Shown: positions 1 to 8,677, numbered from the stretch's first letter. The stretch: 63,826 nt of DNA from Caballeronia concitans (GCF_001544615.1 NZ_FCNV02000018.1:1-63826), one strand, 5' to 3'. The notes: generated by a model not told the origin, from the letters alone. Made by a program: numbers and translations.

Positions 1-68
1 GACCGTGAAACGACTCCACGCCGATGATAGTGCGGATTGCCCGTGTGAAAGTAGGTAATCGTCAGGCT
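1..68 (+). rRNA. rrf: 5S ribosomal RNA, 3' part (cut by the window edge)
   Basis: The first bases match the 3' half of a betaproteobacterial 5S rRNA, including the conserved GATAGTGCGGATTGCCCGTG stretch and the closing GTAATCGTCAGGC that pairs with the missing 5' end. An intrinsic terminator follows directly. The rest of an rRNA operon should lie upstream, outside the window. The exact 3' end is estimated within a few bases. Confidence 0.93.
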
Positions 69-83
69 CCTCATGCAATAAAC

Positions 84-114
84 AAAAACCCCACCCCGCA
101 AAGGTGGGGTTTTT
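84..114 (+). terminator. Intrinsic terminator of the rRNA operon
   Basis: A 12-base-pair inverted repeat (AAAAACCCCACC / GGTGGGGTTTTT) ends in a T run about 15 bases after the 5S gene. It would end transcription of the rRNA operon before the imu genes. Confidence 0.93.
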
Positions 115-223
115 GCGTTTGGGCTAGCGAAACGGCTGCACTGTAACGCTCAACTACCCACCACATCGTGCGCTCGAAAAGCGCCTCTCCAAACATCCTC
201 GCGTTCCCCATACTTCGCCGGAA

Positions 224-243
224 TACTGTATAAATATACAGTA
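224..243 (+). promoter_or_regulatory. LexA (SOS) box of the imuA-imuB-dnaE2 operon
   Basis: TACTGTATAAATATACAGTA is a perfect 20-base palindrome that fits the CTGT-N8-ACAG LexA consensus of beta- and gammaproteobacteria. It lies 61 bases before the imuA start and overlaps AT-rich promoter-like sequence. LexA repression with induction by DNA damage is the expected control of this operon. Confidence 0.95.
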
Positions 244-303
244 CAGCCAGCGGCCGTCCCGTGTCATGCATGAGCGGACCCTGCATTCGTCCAACGGGAA
301 CTC

Positions 304-1167
304 ATGGGTGCCGCACTTTCACTACTCGATTTCGAGCTGACCTCGCGCTTGCAGCAGCAACTGTGGCAAGGCGAGCAGGGCAGCGTATCGCATTCGAACG
401 TCATTTCCAGTGGATATCGGATGCTCGATCGTGTCTTGCCGGGCGCAGGCTGGCTACCCGGCACCGTCACCGAATTGTTGATCGAAGAAAGCGGCGTAGG
501 CGAAATCAGATTGCTTGCTCGCTCGCTTCGTGAGTTGACGACCACGCAAAGCCGCTCCGTCGTTTTCATCGCGCCGCCGTGGATGCCCAATTTTGCGGCT
601 TTCCGGGCAATGCACATTGCGCCGAACAAGCTCGTGTGGGTCAAAGCGCCCGACGATCAGGTGTTGTGGGCCGCCGAGCAGTCGTTGAAGCAGGAGGGCA
701 TCGGTGCAGTGCTGATCTGGCTGCCGAAGGCGCGGCCCGAAGCCTTGCGACGGCTTCAGGTGGCGGCTCACGAGTCGCAATCGCTGGCGTTTCTGTTCCG
801 CCCGCTGAATGCCGCGAAGCAATCATCTGCCGCACCGTTACGCATGGTTTGCAAGCCGATATTGCCGCCCACCGCGCAGACGATGAATCGTCGTGAATGG
901 ATGCAGGCCGTCATGCTGGAAATCCACATCATCAAGCGGCGTGGTCCGCTGCTGGAAAAGCCGTTGCAGTTGCGCTTGCCGCTGCAGTTGCCTGCGTTGC
1001 CCGAGCATCTGCGCCGCGCGAGCCAGCAAAGGAAAGCACGAGAGGTCAAACATGTTGTGGATAGCGGTGACATTGCCGCTTTTATCGCTCGAAGCAGTCA
1101 GGCCGCCATCGATGCCATTCGCATCGGAGAGTCCGATTTCGCCTGGAGCGAGGCCGACGCCCAGTGA
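304..1167 (+). CDS. imuA: Translesion synthesis-associated protein ImuA (RecA-like)
   Basis: The 287-residue product resembles ImuA, a RecA/SulA-like accessory factor of the SOS-induced mutasome that acts with ImuB and DnaE2 at DNA lesions. The N-terminal half holds the characteristic PGAGWLPGTVTELL segment (about residues 46-60) in a degenerate RecA core. The ATG start follows an AACGGGAA ribosome site and lies just downstream of the LexA box. The 3' end runs 116 bases into imuB in another frame, so the last 38 or so residues are encoded in overlap and may be a lineage-specific tail. Gene order and the LexA box make the assignment firm. Confidence 0.9.
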   Translation: MGAALSLLDFELTSRLQQQLWQGEQGSVSHSNVISSGYRMLDRVLPGAGWLPGTVTELLIEESGVGEIRLLARSLRELTTTQSRSVVFIAPPWMPNFAAFRAMHIAPNKLVWVKAPDDQVLWAAEQSLKQEGIGAVLIWLPKARPEALRRLQVAAHESQSLAFLFRPLNAAKQSSAAPLRMVCKPILPPTAQTMNRREWMQAVMLEIHIIKRRGPLLEKPLQLRLPLQLPALPEHLRRASQQRKAREVKHVVDSGDIAAFIARSSQAAIDAIRIGESDFAWSEADAQ

Positions 1168-2695
1168 TCCCGCGGCAGACGCCATCGACCAGCCGTGTTT
1201 CGCGCTGGCCGATCACGCGCGCATCCTGCTGCCCGATCTCATCGCGTTTCGACTCGGCGTGCGGCCCGGCAGCACGCGCTCCCACGCGTTCGCGCTGGCG
1301 CCGCAGTTGACGCTGCTTGCCGCCAATATCAGCGAGGAACAGCGCGCGCTCGAAGCCGTCGCGCTGGCGTTGCTCGTCTTTACGCCGAAGGTCGTGCTGG
1401 CGCACGCGAACACGGTGCTCCTGGAGGTCAGTGGAAGCACGCGGCTTTTTGGCGGGCTGCGCGCGTTGCTGTCGAAAGTGGCGGCCACGGTGAAAGGCTG
1501 CGGCTTTACGTCGCGCATGGGTTGTGCGCCGACCGCGTGGGGTGCGTGGCTGCTGGCGCACGCCCGTACGCGTCGTGTGATACGGCGCGTGCGGACCGTG
1601 AAGGAAACGACGCTCGTGCGCGTGCTCGATGCCTTGCCGGTGTCGCTCGTTCCGTCGGCGGAATCGCATGGGAATGTCTTCGAGCAGATTGGCTGTTCGA
1701 CGCTCGCCGATTTGCGCCGCTTGCCGCGCAAAGGCGTCGCGCGGCGGTTCGGGCCGGGCGTCCTGCAATGGCTCGCGCAGGCGTACGGGCAGGCGCCCGA
1801 TCCGCGCGAGGCGTTTTGCGCACCGGCATCGTTCGAGGCGAAGCTGGAGTTGCAGGCGCGGGTCGAAAACGCCGAGGCGTTGCTGTTCGCCGCGCGTCGG
1901 CTCGTGCTGCAACTGGCCGGCTGGCTGAGCGCGCATCACGCGGCGGTCAGCGGATTTGCTCTTTTGCTGGAACACGAACTGGCCGCGCGCAACGCGCCGA
2001 AGACATCGACGCTCGAGATCGCCTGGGCCGTGCCGACGCGCGATGCCGATCACATCCTCTGGCTGCTGCGCGAAAAGCTGAACCAGACGACGCTCATCGC
2101 GCCGGTCATCGAAATGAAGCTGCTCGCGGACAAGGTCAGCGAGCACGCGCCGCCGTCCGACACGCTTTTCCCGATGCCGAGTTCCGATCAGGAATCGATG
2201 GCGCAGTTGCTCGAACGGCTGAGCGCGCGCCTGGGCGCGGAGAACGTGGTGCAGTTGGTCGCGCGGGATGATCATCGGCCCGAGGCGGCGATGACGGTCG
2301 AGCCGTATCAGGCCGTGCGCGATGCCAGGCCGAAGCGCGGAAAAAAGCAGAAGGAAACGCCTGCCGAAGCGGTCTTCGACCAAGAGCACGAAGCGGAATC
2401 GGCGGACGTGGAACCCAGCGAGCAACTCGAACTTCCCGATCTGGCCGTGCCTTCGCAGCCGCGTCCTGCTTGGATTCTGGAGACGCCGCAGCCATTGAAG
2501 CTGCGCAACGAGCGGCCGTTTTATCGTCGTCCGCTGAAGCTGATCAGCCGCACGGAGCGCATCGAGGCGGGATGGTGGGACGGCAACGGCGTCCAGCGCG
2601 ATTACTACGTCGCCTCGGACGATCGCGGCCGCATGTTCTGGCTGTATCGCGAACGGCTGAGCGGCGCGTGGTTCCTGCACGGATTTTTCGGATGA
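1052..2695 (+). CDS. imuB: Y-family polymerase-like protein ImuB
   Basis: This 547-residue protein is related to DinB/UmuC polymerases and serves as the hub that links DnaE2 to the beta clamp in SOS mutagenesis. The start at 1052 follows GAGAGGTC and gives the conserved opening MLWIAVTLPLL; the open frame continues upstream but that part is not ImuB-like. The usual catalytic acidic residues of Y-family polymerases are absent: the first beta strand reads LWIAVTLP with no Asp, and the second site reads EVSGSTRLFGG. This matches the known non-catalytic nature of ImuB. A charged linker lies around residues 415-470. It overlaps imuA by 116 bases and ends 7 bases before dnaE2. Confidence 0.92.
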   Translation: MLWIAVTLPLLSLEAVRPPSMPFASESPISPGARPTPSDPAADAIDQPCFALADHARILLPDLIAFRLGVRPGSTRSHAFALAPQLTLLAANISEEQRALEAVALALLVFTPKVVLAHANTVLLEVSGSTRLFGGLRALLSKVAATVKGCGFTSRMGCAPTAWGAWLLAHARTRRVIRRVRTVKETTLVRVLDALPVSLVPSAESHGNVFEQIGCSTLADLRRLPRKGVARRFGPGVLQWLAQAYGQAPDPREAFCAPASFEAKLELQARVENAEALLFAARRLVLQLAGWLSAHHAAVSGFALLLEHELAARNAPKTSTLEIAWAVPTRDADHILWLLREKLNQTTLIAPVIEMKLLADKVSEHAPPSDTLFPMPSSDQESMAQLLERLSARLGAENVVQLVARDDHRPEAAMTVEPYQAVRDARPKRGKKQKETPAEAVFDQEHEAESADVEPSEQLELPDLAVPSQPRPAWILETPQPLKLRNERPFYRRPLKLISRTERIEAGWWDGNGVQRDYYVASDDRGRMFWLYRERLSGAWFLHGFFG

Positions 2696-2702
2696 CGCCG
2701 CC

Positions 2703-5700
2703 ATGGACGATCTGAACGACATCATCGGGCTGAGCGGCGAGGGAAGCGGCTTTTCGGGCGCGGTGTCCGCGTCGACGCTATTGCCCGGATATGCCGAATT
2801 GCACTGCCTGAGCAACTTTTCGTTCTTGCGCGGCGCCTCGCATCCACAGGAACTGGCGGCCGCGGCGCTCGAACACGGCTATACCGCGCTCGCCATCACC
2901 GACGAATGTTCGCTCGCGGGCGTCGTCCGCGCGCATGGTGCGATCAAGGACATCGAGGCGAAGGCGAAAGCCGCGATCGAGGCCGCGCGGCTTGCCGGCC
3001 AGCCGCTGCCCGACACGCCGACGTTGAAGCTCATCATCGGCAGCGAACTGCATCTGACCGATGGCGACGGTCAGCCGTTTTGCACGCTCATCGCGCTTGC
3101 GACGAATCGCGAAGGCTACGGCAATCTGTCGGAGCTGATTTCGCTCGCGCGCTCGCGTTCGCCGAAGGGCAACTATCGGCTGGGACCGGAGGATTTCACC
3201 GATCCCGCCGCATCGTCCGACGCCACGGACGCCACCGATTTGCGCGGCGATATCGCGCATCTGAAGCATCTTCCCGACTGTCTGCTGATTCTGGTGCCGC
3301 GACGTTCGGCGACGCTCGCCGACACGCTCGACCGCGCGCACTGGCTCGCGCGTTTCGCGGCGGGCCGCGCGTGGCTCGCGCTCGAATTGTGGCAGGACGG
3401 CAGCGACGACGAACGTCTTGCATCGTGCCGTGTGATTTCGGAGGCGAGCGGTTTGCCGCTCGTCGCGGCAAGCGGCGCGCTGATGCACGCGCGATCGCGC
3501 AAGCCCTTGCAGGACACGCTGACGGCCATTCGTCTCGGCCGTCCGCTCGCCGAATGCGGCTATGCGCTCGAAGCGAACGCGGAGCGGCATCTGCGCACGC
3601 GGTTGCGCATCGGCGCGCTATATCCGAAGGCGGCCATCGCGGAAACGCTGAAAGTGGCCGCGCGCTGCACGTTTCGCCTCGACGAGTTGCAGTACGAATA
3701 TCCCGAGGAGCTCGTGCCGCCCGGCGAGACGCCCGCCAGCTATTTGCGCAAGAAGGTGATCGCCGGCGCGAAGCAGCGCTGGCCGGACGGATTCGACGCC
3801 GACACGATCGGCCAGATCGACAGAGAGTTGGAGCTCGTCGCCGAACTGAAGTACGAAAAGTATTTCCTGACGGTCTACGACATCGTCGCGTTCGCGCGCA
3901 GCAAGGGCATTCTGTGTCAGGGACGCGGCTCGGCGGCGAACTCCATCATCTGCTTCTGCCTTTTCATCACCGAGCTGGATCCGGTGCGGATGGGCCTTCT
4001 GGTCGAGCGCTTCATCTCGCGGGCGCGCAACGAGCCGCCCGATATCGACGTCGATTTCGAGCATCAGCGGCGCGAGGAAGTCATCCAGTACATCTATCAG
4101 AAGTACGGGCGGCATCGCGCGTCGCTGGCGGCGTCGGTCACGACGTATCACACGCGAAGCGCGCTGAAGGATGTCGGCAAGGCGTTGGGGCTCGATGCGT
4201 CGCTGATCGAGCGCATCGGCAAGTCGCAGCAGTGGTGGGATGGGCCGTCCGCGGTCGCCGGCTATCTCAGGGAGGCGGGTTTTAGCGAGGACTCGCACAT
4301 CACGCGGCATCTCATTCGCCTGACGCGTGAACTGCGCGGATTTCCGCGTCATTTGTCGCAGCATGTCGGCGGTTTCGTGATCGCGCGCGAGCGGCTGTCG
4401 CGGCTCGTGCCGATCGAAAACGCCGCGATGAAAGACCGCTGCGTGATCCAGTGGGACAAGGACGACATCGACCAGCTCAAGCTGCTGAAGGTGGATGTGC
4501 TCGCGCTCGGCATGCTGTCGGCGATCCGGCGCGCGCTTGAATTCGTCGCGTTGCGGCGCGGCGTTCCGGGCTTCGGCGTGTCGCACATTCGCCGCGAGGA
4601 CCAAGCGGTGTACGAAATGTGTTGCCGCGCGGATACCATCGGCGTGTTTCAGATCGAATCGCGCGCGCAGCAGAGCATGCTGCCGCGCTTGCGGCCCCAG
4701 AAGTACTACGACCTCGTGATCGAAGTGGCGATCGTGCGGCCGGGTCCGATTCAGGGCGGCATGGTGCATCCGTATCTGCGACGCAAGCAGGGTCTGGAAG
4801 AAGAGGAATACCCGAAGGAAGAACTGCGGCCCGTGCTTGGCCGCACGCTCGGCGTGCCGATTTTCCAGGAGCAGGTGATGAAGCTCGCGATGGTCGCGGC
4901 GGGCTATTCGGCGGAACAGGCCGATCAACTGCGCCGCGCGATGGCCGCCTGGCGACGCGGCAGTCATCTCGAGGAATATCAGGCCGATCTGATGAAGAAA
5001 ATGCTCGCGCGCGGCTACGAACATGAATTCGCGTCCCGCGTGTGCAAGCAGATCGAGGGCTTCGGCGAATACGGCTTCCCCGAAAGTCATTCGGCGAGTT
5101 TCGCGCTGCTCGTCTATTTCAGCGCGTGGATCAAGCGTTACGAGCCGGCGGCGTTTCTTGCCGGCTTGCTGAACAGCCAGCCGCTCGGGTTCTATTCGCC
5201 GTCGCAACTCGTGCAGGACGCGCGGCGTCATGGCGTGGAAGTCTTCGCGCCCGATGTCACCTTGAGCGACTGGGAATCCGTGCTCGAATTGCCGCCCGGC
5301 AACGGCGAGCGCGTCGTGTTCGATCCCGGCAAGGAGCGGCGGCGTCAGCAGTTCTACGGCACGCCGCTGCCGGATCAGGTCTTTCGCAAGACCATGCGGC
5401 GCGGTGCGCGCAAGCTCGCCGCGCGCACTCAATTAGCCGCGAAGCGATACGGCGCCAACGGGCCGGGCGTGCGGATCGGCCTGCATCTGATCAAGGGTTT
5501 GCCGCAAGCCGCGGCCGAGCGGATCGTGATCGCGCGCGCCGAAGCGCCTTTTGTGGATGTCGACGATCTCACGCGGCGCGCGGCCTTGTCGCGTCGCGAA
5601 CTGGAGGCGCTGGCCGCCGGCAATGCGCTCGCGGGCATCGCGGGGCATCGGCGTCAGGCGTGGTGGGCGGTGACCGCGCAGCAGCGCGCGCCCGAATTGC

Positions 5701-6167
5701 TGCGCGACGCGCCGATGCCCGAAGCGCCGCTCGCCTTGCCGCAGGCATCGGAAGGGCGCGAAATCGTCGATGACTACGCGAGCCTCGGGCTCACGCTGAA
5801 TCGCCATCCGCTTGCGTTGCTGCGCGCGAAGCTCTCGCGCCTGCGCTTCAGGACGGCCGCCGATCTGGCGGATCTGCGAAGCGGACGCATCGTGCGCGCG
5901 TGCGGCATCGTGACGGTGCGCCAGCGGCCAGGCACCGCGAACGGCACGATTTTTGTCTCGATCGAAGACGAAACCGGCGCGATCAACGTGATCGTCTGGC
6001 CGGGGCTCGTCGAGAAACAGCGCAAGGTGCTGCTCGGGGCGTCGCTGCTCGGCGTTCACGGCGTCTGGCAAAACGAGGGCGATGTGCGGCATCTCGTCGC
6101 GCAGCGGCTCGAAGATCACAGCGTGATGCTCGGCCGGCTTGCCGCGACGAGCCGCGACTTTCACTGA
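2703..6167 (+). CDS. dnaE2: Error-prone DNA polymerase III alpha-type subunit DnaE2 (ImuC)
   Basis: At 1154 residues this matches the C-family polymerase DnaE2, which carries out damage-induced mutagenic lesion bypass. An N-terminal PHP domain begins near residue 25 (LHCLSNFSFLRGASHP, then AITDE). The polymerase palm has the catalytic PDIDVDFE block near residues 445-452. A tandem HhH region and an OB-fold domain (GIVTVRQRPGTANGTIFVSIEDE) follow. It is shorter than replicative DnaE (about 1160-1180 residues) at the tau-binding end, as is usual for DnaE2. It is the last gene of the imu operon and converges with the reductase gene on the other strand, with only 4 bases between them. Confidence 0.95.
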   Translation: MDDLNDIIGLSGEGSGFSGAVSASTLLPGYAELHCLSNFSFLRGASHPQELAAAALEHGYTALAITDECSLAGVVRAHGAIKDIEAKAKAAIEAARLAGQPLPDTPTLKLIIGSELHLTDGDGQPFCTLIALATNREGYGNLSELISLARSRSPKGNYRLGPEDFTDPAASSDATDATDLRGDIAHLKHLPDCLLILVPRRSATLADTLDRAHWLARFAAGRAWLALELWQDGSDDERLASCRVISEASGLPLVAASGALMHARSRKPLQDTLTAIRLGRPLAECGYALEANAERHLRTRLRIGALYPKAAIAETLKVAARCTFRLDELQYEYPEELVPPGETPASYLRKKVIAGAKQRWPDGFDADTIGQIDRELELVAELKYEKYFLTVYDIVAFARSKGILCQGRGSAANSIICFCLFITELDPVRMGLLVERFISRARNEPPDIDVDFEHQRREEVIQYIYQKYGRHRASLAASVTTYHTRSALKDVGKALGLDASLIERIGKSQQWWDGPSAVAGYLREAGFSEDSHITRHLIRLTRELRGFPRHLSQHVGGFVIARERLSRLVPIENAAMKDRCVIQWDKDDIDQLKLLKVDVLALGMLSAIRRALEFVALRRGVPGFGVSHIRREDQAVYEMCCRADTIGVFQIESRAQQSMLPRLRPQKYYDLVIEVAIVRPGPIQGGMVHPYLRRKQGLEEEEYPKEELRPVLGRTLGVPIFQEQVMKLAMVAAGYSAEQADQLRRAMAAWRRGSHLEEYQADLMKKMLARGYEHEFASRVCKQIEGFGEYGFPESHSASFALLVYFSAWIKRYEPAAFLAGLLNSQPLGFYSPSQLVQDARRHGVEVFAPDVTLSDWESVLELPPGNGERVVFDPGKERRRQQFYGTPLPDQVFRKTMRRGARKLAARTQLAAKRYGANGPGVRIGLHLIKGLPQAAAERIVIARAEAPFVDVDDLTRRAALSRRELEALAAGNALAGIAGHRRQAWWAVTAQQRAPELLRDAPMPEAPLALPQASEGREIVDDYASLGLTLNRHPLALLRAKLSRLRFRTAADLADLRSGRIVRACGIVTVRQRPGTANGTIFVSIEDETGAINVIVWPGLVEKQRKVLLGASLLGVHGVWQNEGDVRHLVAQRLEDHSVMLGRLAATSRDFH

Positions 6168-6171
6168 AGCG

Positions 6172-7113
6172 TCACTGCGACGGCAACGCCGGATAGCGTG
6201 CGAGCAGGTGCGCGATCGCCGTATCGAATCGAGTGCGCCGGCCGATGCCGAGCGATTCGAGCCGGGCCGAGTCCAGATGACAGTCGCGCGGACGCGGCGT
6301 CGAATCGGTCGGTGTGCGCTGCGCTACCAGTTTCGCGTTCACGTTCAGCACGCGCGCGATGCGTTCGGCGATATCGAACTTCGTCATCGGCTCGTCGCCG
6401 GACCATTGCGTGATGCCGGAGATGGTCGCGCCCCTCGCGTGGTGCTCGAGCATGTGGCGGATCACGACCGCGACGTCGGGCGTGTAGGTCGGGTAGCGCG
6501 TTGCCCAGGCGTCCATCGTGGCGGGCGCACTCGCCGAATGCGCCGAATTCGCCGATGCGACGATCGCGGGCGTCAAGCTCGTCACCGCGGATTCGCTCCA
6601 GTCGACGACCGGCCCATAAAGCAGCGGCAAACGCAGCACGCAGGACTTCGGATGGCAGCCGAGCAGCGCGCGTTCGCCGTCCAGCTTGCTTCGGCCGTAG
6701 GCGTTGAGCGGCGCGGGAGCATCGTCGGGAAGATAGGGCGGGCGCGTGCCGTCGAATACGTAGTCGGTCGACATCGACAAAACCCACGCGCCGAGCGAGC
6801 GCGCTTCGTCGGCGATCGTGCGCAGCGCGTCGACGTTCAGCGCGCGGGCGAGCGCCGGATCGTTCTCGCACACGTCCGGACGACGCTCCGCCGCCGCGAC
6901 GACGATCGCGTCCGGCGTCGTATCGCGCAGAAACGCACGCACGGCGTCGTGGTCACGGATGTCGAGCGAAACGCTGTCAGCATCGCCACGCCGATGCGCC
7001 GTGCGGACGATGCGCCATTCTTTCGCGTTTTGCGCGAGTTCCGCCGCGACCGCGCGCCCGAGCAAACCGGAGGCGCCGATCAGCGCCACCGTGAAGCGCT
7101 CACCGCCCCTCAT
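6172..7113 (-). CDS. RmlD-like NAD(P)-dependent sugar-nucleotide reductase (SDR family)
   Basis: The 313-residue protein is an extended short-chain dehydrogenase/reductase close to dTDP-4-dehydrorhamnose reductase. It has the nucleotide-binding GASGLLG motif at residues 13-19, an STDYVFDG motif at 115-122 and the catalytic Y139-x3-K143 pair. The real substrate cannot be told from sequence; no other rhamnose genes (rfbA, rfbB, rfbC) are nearby, so a role in rhamnose synthesis is not supported. Its ATG overlaps the stop of the copper-chaperone gene as ATGA, which implies translational coupling. Confidence 0.85.
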   Translation of the reverse strand: MRGGERFTVALIGASGLLGRAVAAELAQNAKEWRIVRTAHRRGDADSVSLDIRDHDAVRAFLRDTTPDAIVVAAAERRPDVCENDPALARALNVDALRTIADEARSLGAWVLSMSTDYVFDGTRPPYLPDDAPAPLNAYGRSKLDGERALLGCHPKSCVLRLPLLYGPVVDWSESAVTSLTPAIVASANSAHSASAPATMDAWATRYPTYTPDVAVVIRHMLEHHARGATISGITQWSGDEPMTKFDIAERIARVLNVNAKLVAQRTPTDSTPRPRDCHLDSARLESLGIGRRTRFDTAIAHLLARYPALPSQ

Positions 7114-7316
7114 GCCGAAGCAACGCCGACAACCGTGTAACCGGCTTCGTCGATGGCTTCCTTCAGCGCCGCTTCAGACTGCGTGGATTCCACCGCGACT
7201 TTGCCTTTTTCGAGATCGACGCGGACCTGCGCTTTCGGATCGATGTCCTGAATGGAACGCGTCACGGCAGCGACGCAGTGCTGGCAGCTCATGCCCTGGA
7301 CGTTGAACTCTGTCAT
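7110..7316 (-). CDS. copZ: CopZ-like copper chaperone (HMA domain)
   Basis: This 68-residue protein is a single heavy-metal-associated domain with the metal-binding GMSCQHC motif (Cys11 and Cys14). Such proteins carry Cu(I) in the cytosol to export ATPases or regulators. It is transcribed divergently from cueR across a CueR-type operator, so copper induction through CueR is expected. No copA ATPase is next to it; the gene is instead coupled to the RmlD-like reductase by a 4-base overlap. Confidence 0.9.
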   Translation of the reverse strand: MTEFNVQGMSCQHCVAAVTRSIQDIDPKAQVRVDLEKGKVAVESTQSEAALKEAIDEAGYTVVGVASA

Positions 7317-7359
7317 GGAAGATTTCCTCTTGAAATGGCCTTGGATATCGACATCGTAT

Positions 7360-7380
7360 ACCTTGCCATGATGGGAAGGT
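7360..7380 (-). promoter_or_regulatory. CueR-type operator/promoter for copZ
   Basis: A 21-base imperfect palindrome, with arms ACCTTGCC and GGGAAGGT, matches the ACCTTCC-N-GGAAGGT style of CueR operators. Read on the minus strand, a TATACG/TACGAT -10 lies just beyond it, which fits the long-spacer promoters that MerR-family activators distort. The copZ start is 44 bases downstream and cueR starts 34 bases away on the other strand. Confidence 0.8.
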
Positions 7381-7414
7381 GTAGAGTCGGACGAAGATAT
7401 ATGAGGAGCGGACT

Positions 7415-7801
7415 ATGAATATCGGCGAGGCAGCCCGCGCGTCGGGCGTCACGGCAAAGATGATTCGTTATTACGAGAGCGTCGGATTGCTCAATCCGGT
7501 GGGGCGTACGTCGGCGGGCTATCGCGTGTATGGAACGCAGGAGGTGCACGCGCTCCGGTTTGTGCGGCAGGCGCGCAGACTCGGCTTTCTCGTCGAGGAC
7601 ATTCGCAAACTGCTCGCGTTGTGGCAGGACCGGTCACGCGCAAGCGCGGAGGTGAAGGCGATTGCGCTGGAGCATGTCGCGGAGCTGGATCGACGTATTT
7701 CGGAACTCACCGACATGCGCGATACGCTCTCGTACTTGGCAAACCATTGCCACGGCGATGGTCGGCCCGATTGCCCGATACTGGACAAATTGGCGCAGTG
7801 A
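7415..7801 (+). CDS. cueR: Cu(I)-responsive MerR-family regulator CueR
   Basis: The 128-residue protein has an N-terminal winged helix-turn-helix (residues 1-70), a dimerisation helix, and the metal-binding pair Cys112 and Cys120 in a CHGDGRPDC loop. This C-x7-C spacing and position are diagnostic of CueR for monovalent copper, silver and gold. It starts with ATG after GAGGAG. It is divergent from copZ and presumably acts on the shared operator at 7360-7380. Confidence 0.93.
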   Translation: MNIGEAARASGVTAKMIRYYESVGLLNPVGRTSAGYRVYGTQEVHALRFVRQARRLGFLVEDIRKLLALWQDRSRASAEVKAIALEHVAELDRRISELTDMRDTLSYLANHCHGDGRPDCPILDKLAQ

Positions 7802-7945
7802 ATGCACCATGTTTGTGCTTATTAAGGGGCGATGGACCTATATAGCCAATCAAATCAATGGTTTAGCGCCATTCGCGTTTGCACCATTCCGAAACAGAAT
7901 GCACTTCATGCAAGCATTTCACTACCGCGCCGCAGCATGTATGTC

Positions 7946-7980
7946 TATAATCCGGGTTATCCCTAATGCGGGTTATCCCT
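7946..7980 (+). promoter_or_regulatory. TATAAT promoter element and tandem GGGTTATCCC repeats before the DUF3563 gene
   Basis: A TATAAT hexamer (7946-7951) lies 73 bases before the DUF3563 gene, with no clear -35. Immediately downstream, the 12-base word CGGGTTATCCCT occurs twice (7953-7964 and 7969-7980), 16 bases apart. Each copy has GGG and CCC arms around TTAT. They could be operator half-sites or a structured 5' leader. Confidence 0.6.
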
Positions 7981-8023
7981 GACCCGAACTGCCAGGGACA
8001 GAAAGAATCCTTGGAGAAACATC

Positions 8024-8170
8024 ATGTTTGCAATCCTGCTCGAAAAAATCAGCATCTGGTTTGAAGCCGCCGAACAACGCCGCCGCGAAGAGTATCTCGC
8101 GCAATCGTCGGACGTGGTCCAGCTCGAAAAGCGTATCCGCTCGCTCGAAAGCAACGGCTACAACTTCTAA
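8024..8170 (+). CDS. DUF3563 family small protein
   Basis: This 48-residue reading frame begins MFAILLEKISIWFEAAEQRR and ends with SNGYNF, which fits the DUF3563 family of short proteins common in Burkholderiales. It is too short for usual gene-calling cut-offs. It starts after CTTGGAGAAAC, a good ribosome site, and has its own promoter-like region and terminator. The sequence predicts an amphipathic N-terminal helix and a charged helix rich in Glu and Arg. The function is unknown. Confidence 0.85.
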   Translation: MFAILLEKISIWFEAAEQRRREEYLAQSSDVVQLEKRIRSLESNGYNF

Positions 8171-8211
8171 GGCACGAATGCCGGGCGCTTTGAGCGCCGG
8201 AAGTTGATCTG

Positions 8212-8234
8212 AAAGCCCCGCATCGCGGGGCTTT
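8212..8234 (+). terminator. Terminator after the DUF3563 gene
   Basis: AAAGCCCCG-CATCG-CGGGGCTTT forms a stable hairpin 42 bases after the stop. The T run is short, so it may work in both directions and also serve the convergent DUF305 gene. Confidence 0.7.
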
Positions 8235-8278
8235 GTCATTTGTGGCCGCCGAATCTCGCCGATCTACTTCCCGCAGCC

Positions 8279-8677
8279 TCACTTCTGCGCGGGATGCGCC
8301 GCGAGCCACTGATTCATGAACGCGATTTCCTTGTCCTGCGCCGCGATGATGTCCTTCGCCAGCTTGCGAAGCTTGGCGTCCTTGCCATACTTGAGCTCGA
8401 TCTTCGCCATTTCCACCGCGCCCCGATGATGCGGAATCATATGCGCGACGAAATCGCGATCCGCATCGCCGGTGTACTGGATGCCCGACATCGCCGACAT
8501 CATCGCCTGGTCCGCTGCCTGAAAAGCCGCAGTGGACGGCAAATCGGTTTCGCTGCCGACATGGTGCTCCATGTCCATGCCCGGTGCGCTGCCATGCGCG
8601 GGAGTCGTCGTTTGGGCGGTCGCGGTCGCGCTGCAGAAGACGGTGAAGACGGCAAGTAGCGCGCTTGATGGTTTCAT
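8279..8677 (-). CDS. DUF305 (CopM-like) periplasmic copper-handling protein
   Basis: The 132-residue precursor has a signal peptide (cleavage near residue 21) and a DUF305 domain with the signature HMIPHHRGAVEMA. Members such as CopM bind copper in the periplasm through Met and His residues; here a Met/His cluster (GMDMEHH) also follows the signal peptide. It is read toward the DUF3563 gene and lies about 0.5 kb from cueR, so a shared copper role is likely, though no CueR operator is visible upstream of it. The AAGGAG ribosome site before its start is clear. Confidence 0.88.
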   Translation of the reverse strand: MKPSSALLAVFTVFCSATATAQTTTPAHGSAPGMDMEHHVGSETDLPSTAAFQAADQAMMSAMSGIQYTGDADRDFVAHMIPHHRGAVEMAKIELKYGKDAKLRKLAKDIIAAQDKEIAFMNQWLAAHPAQK

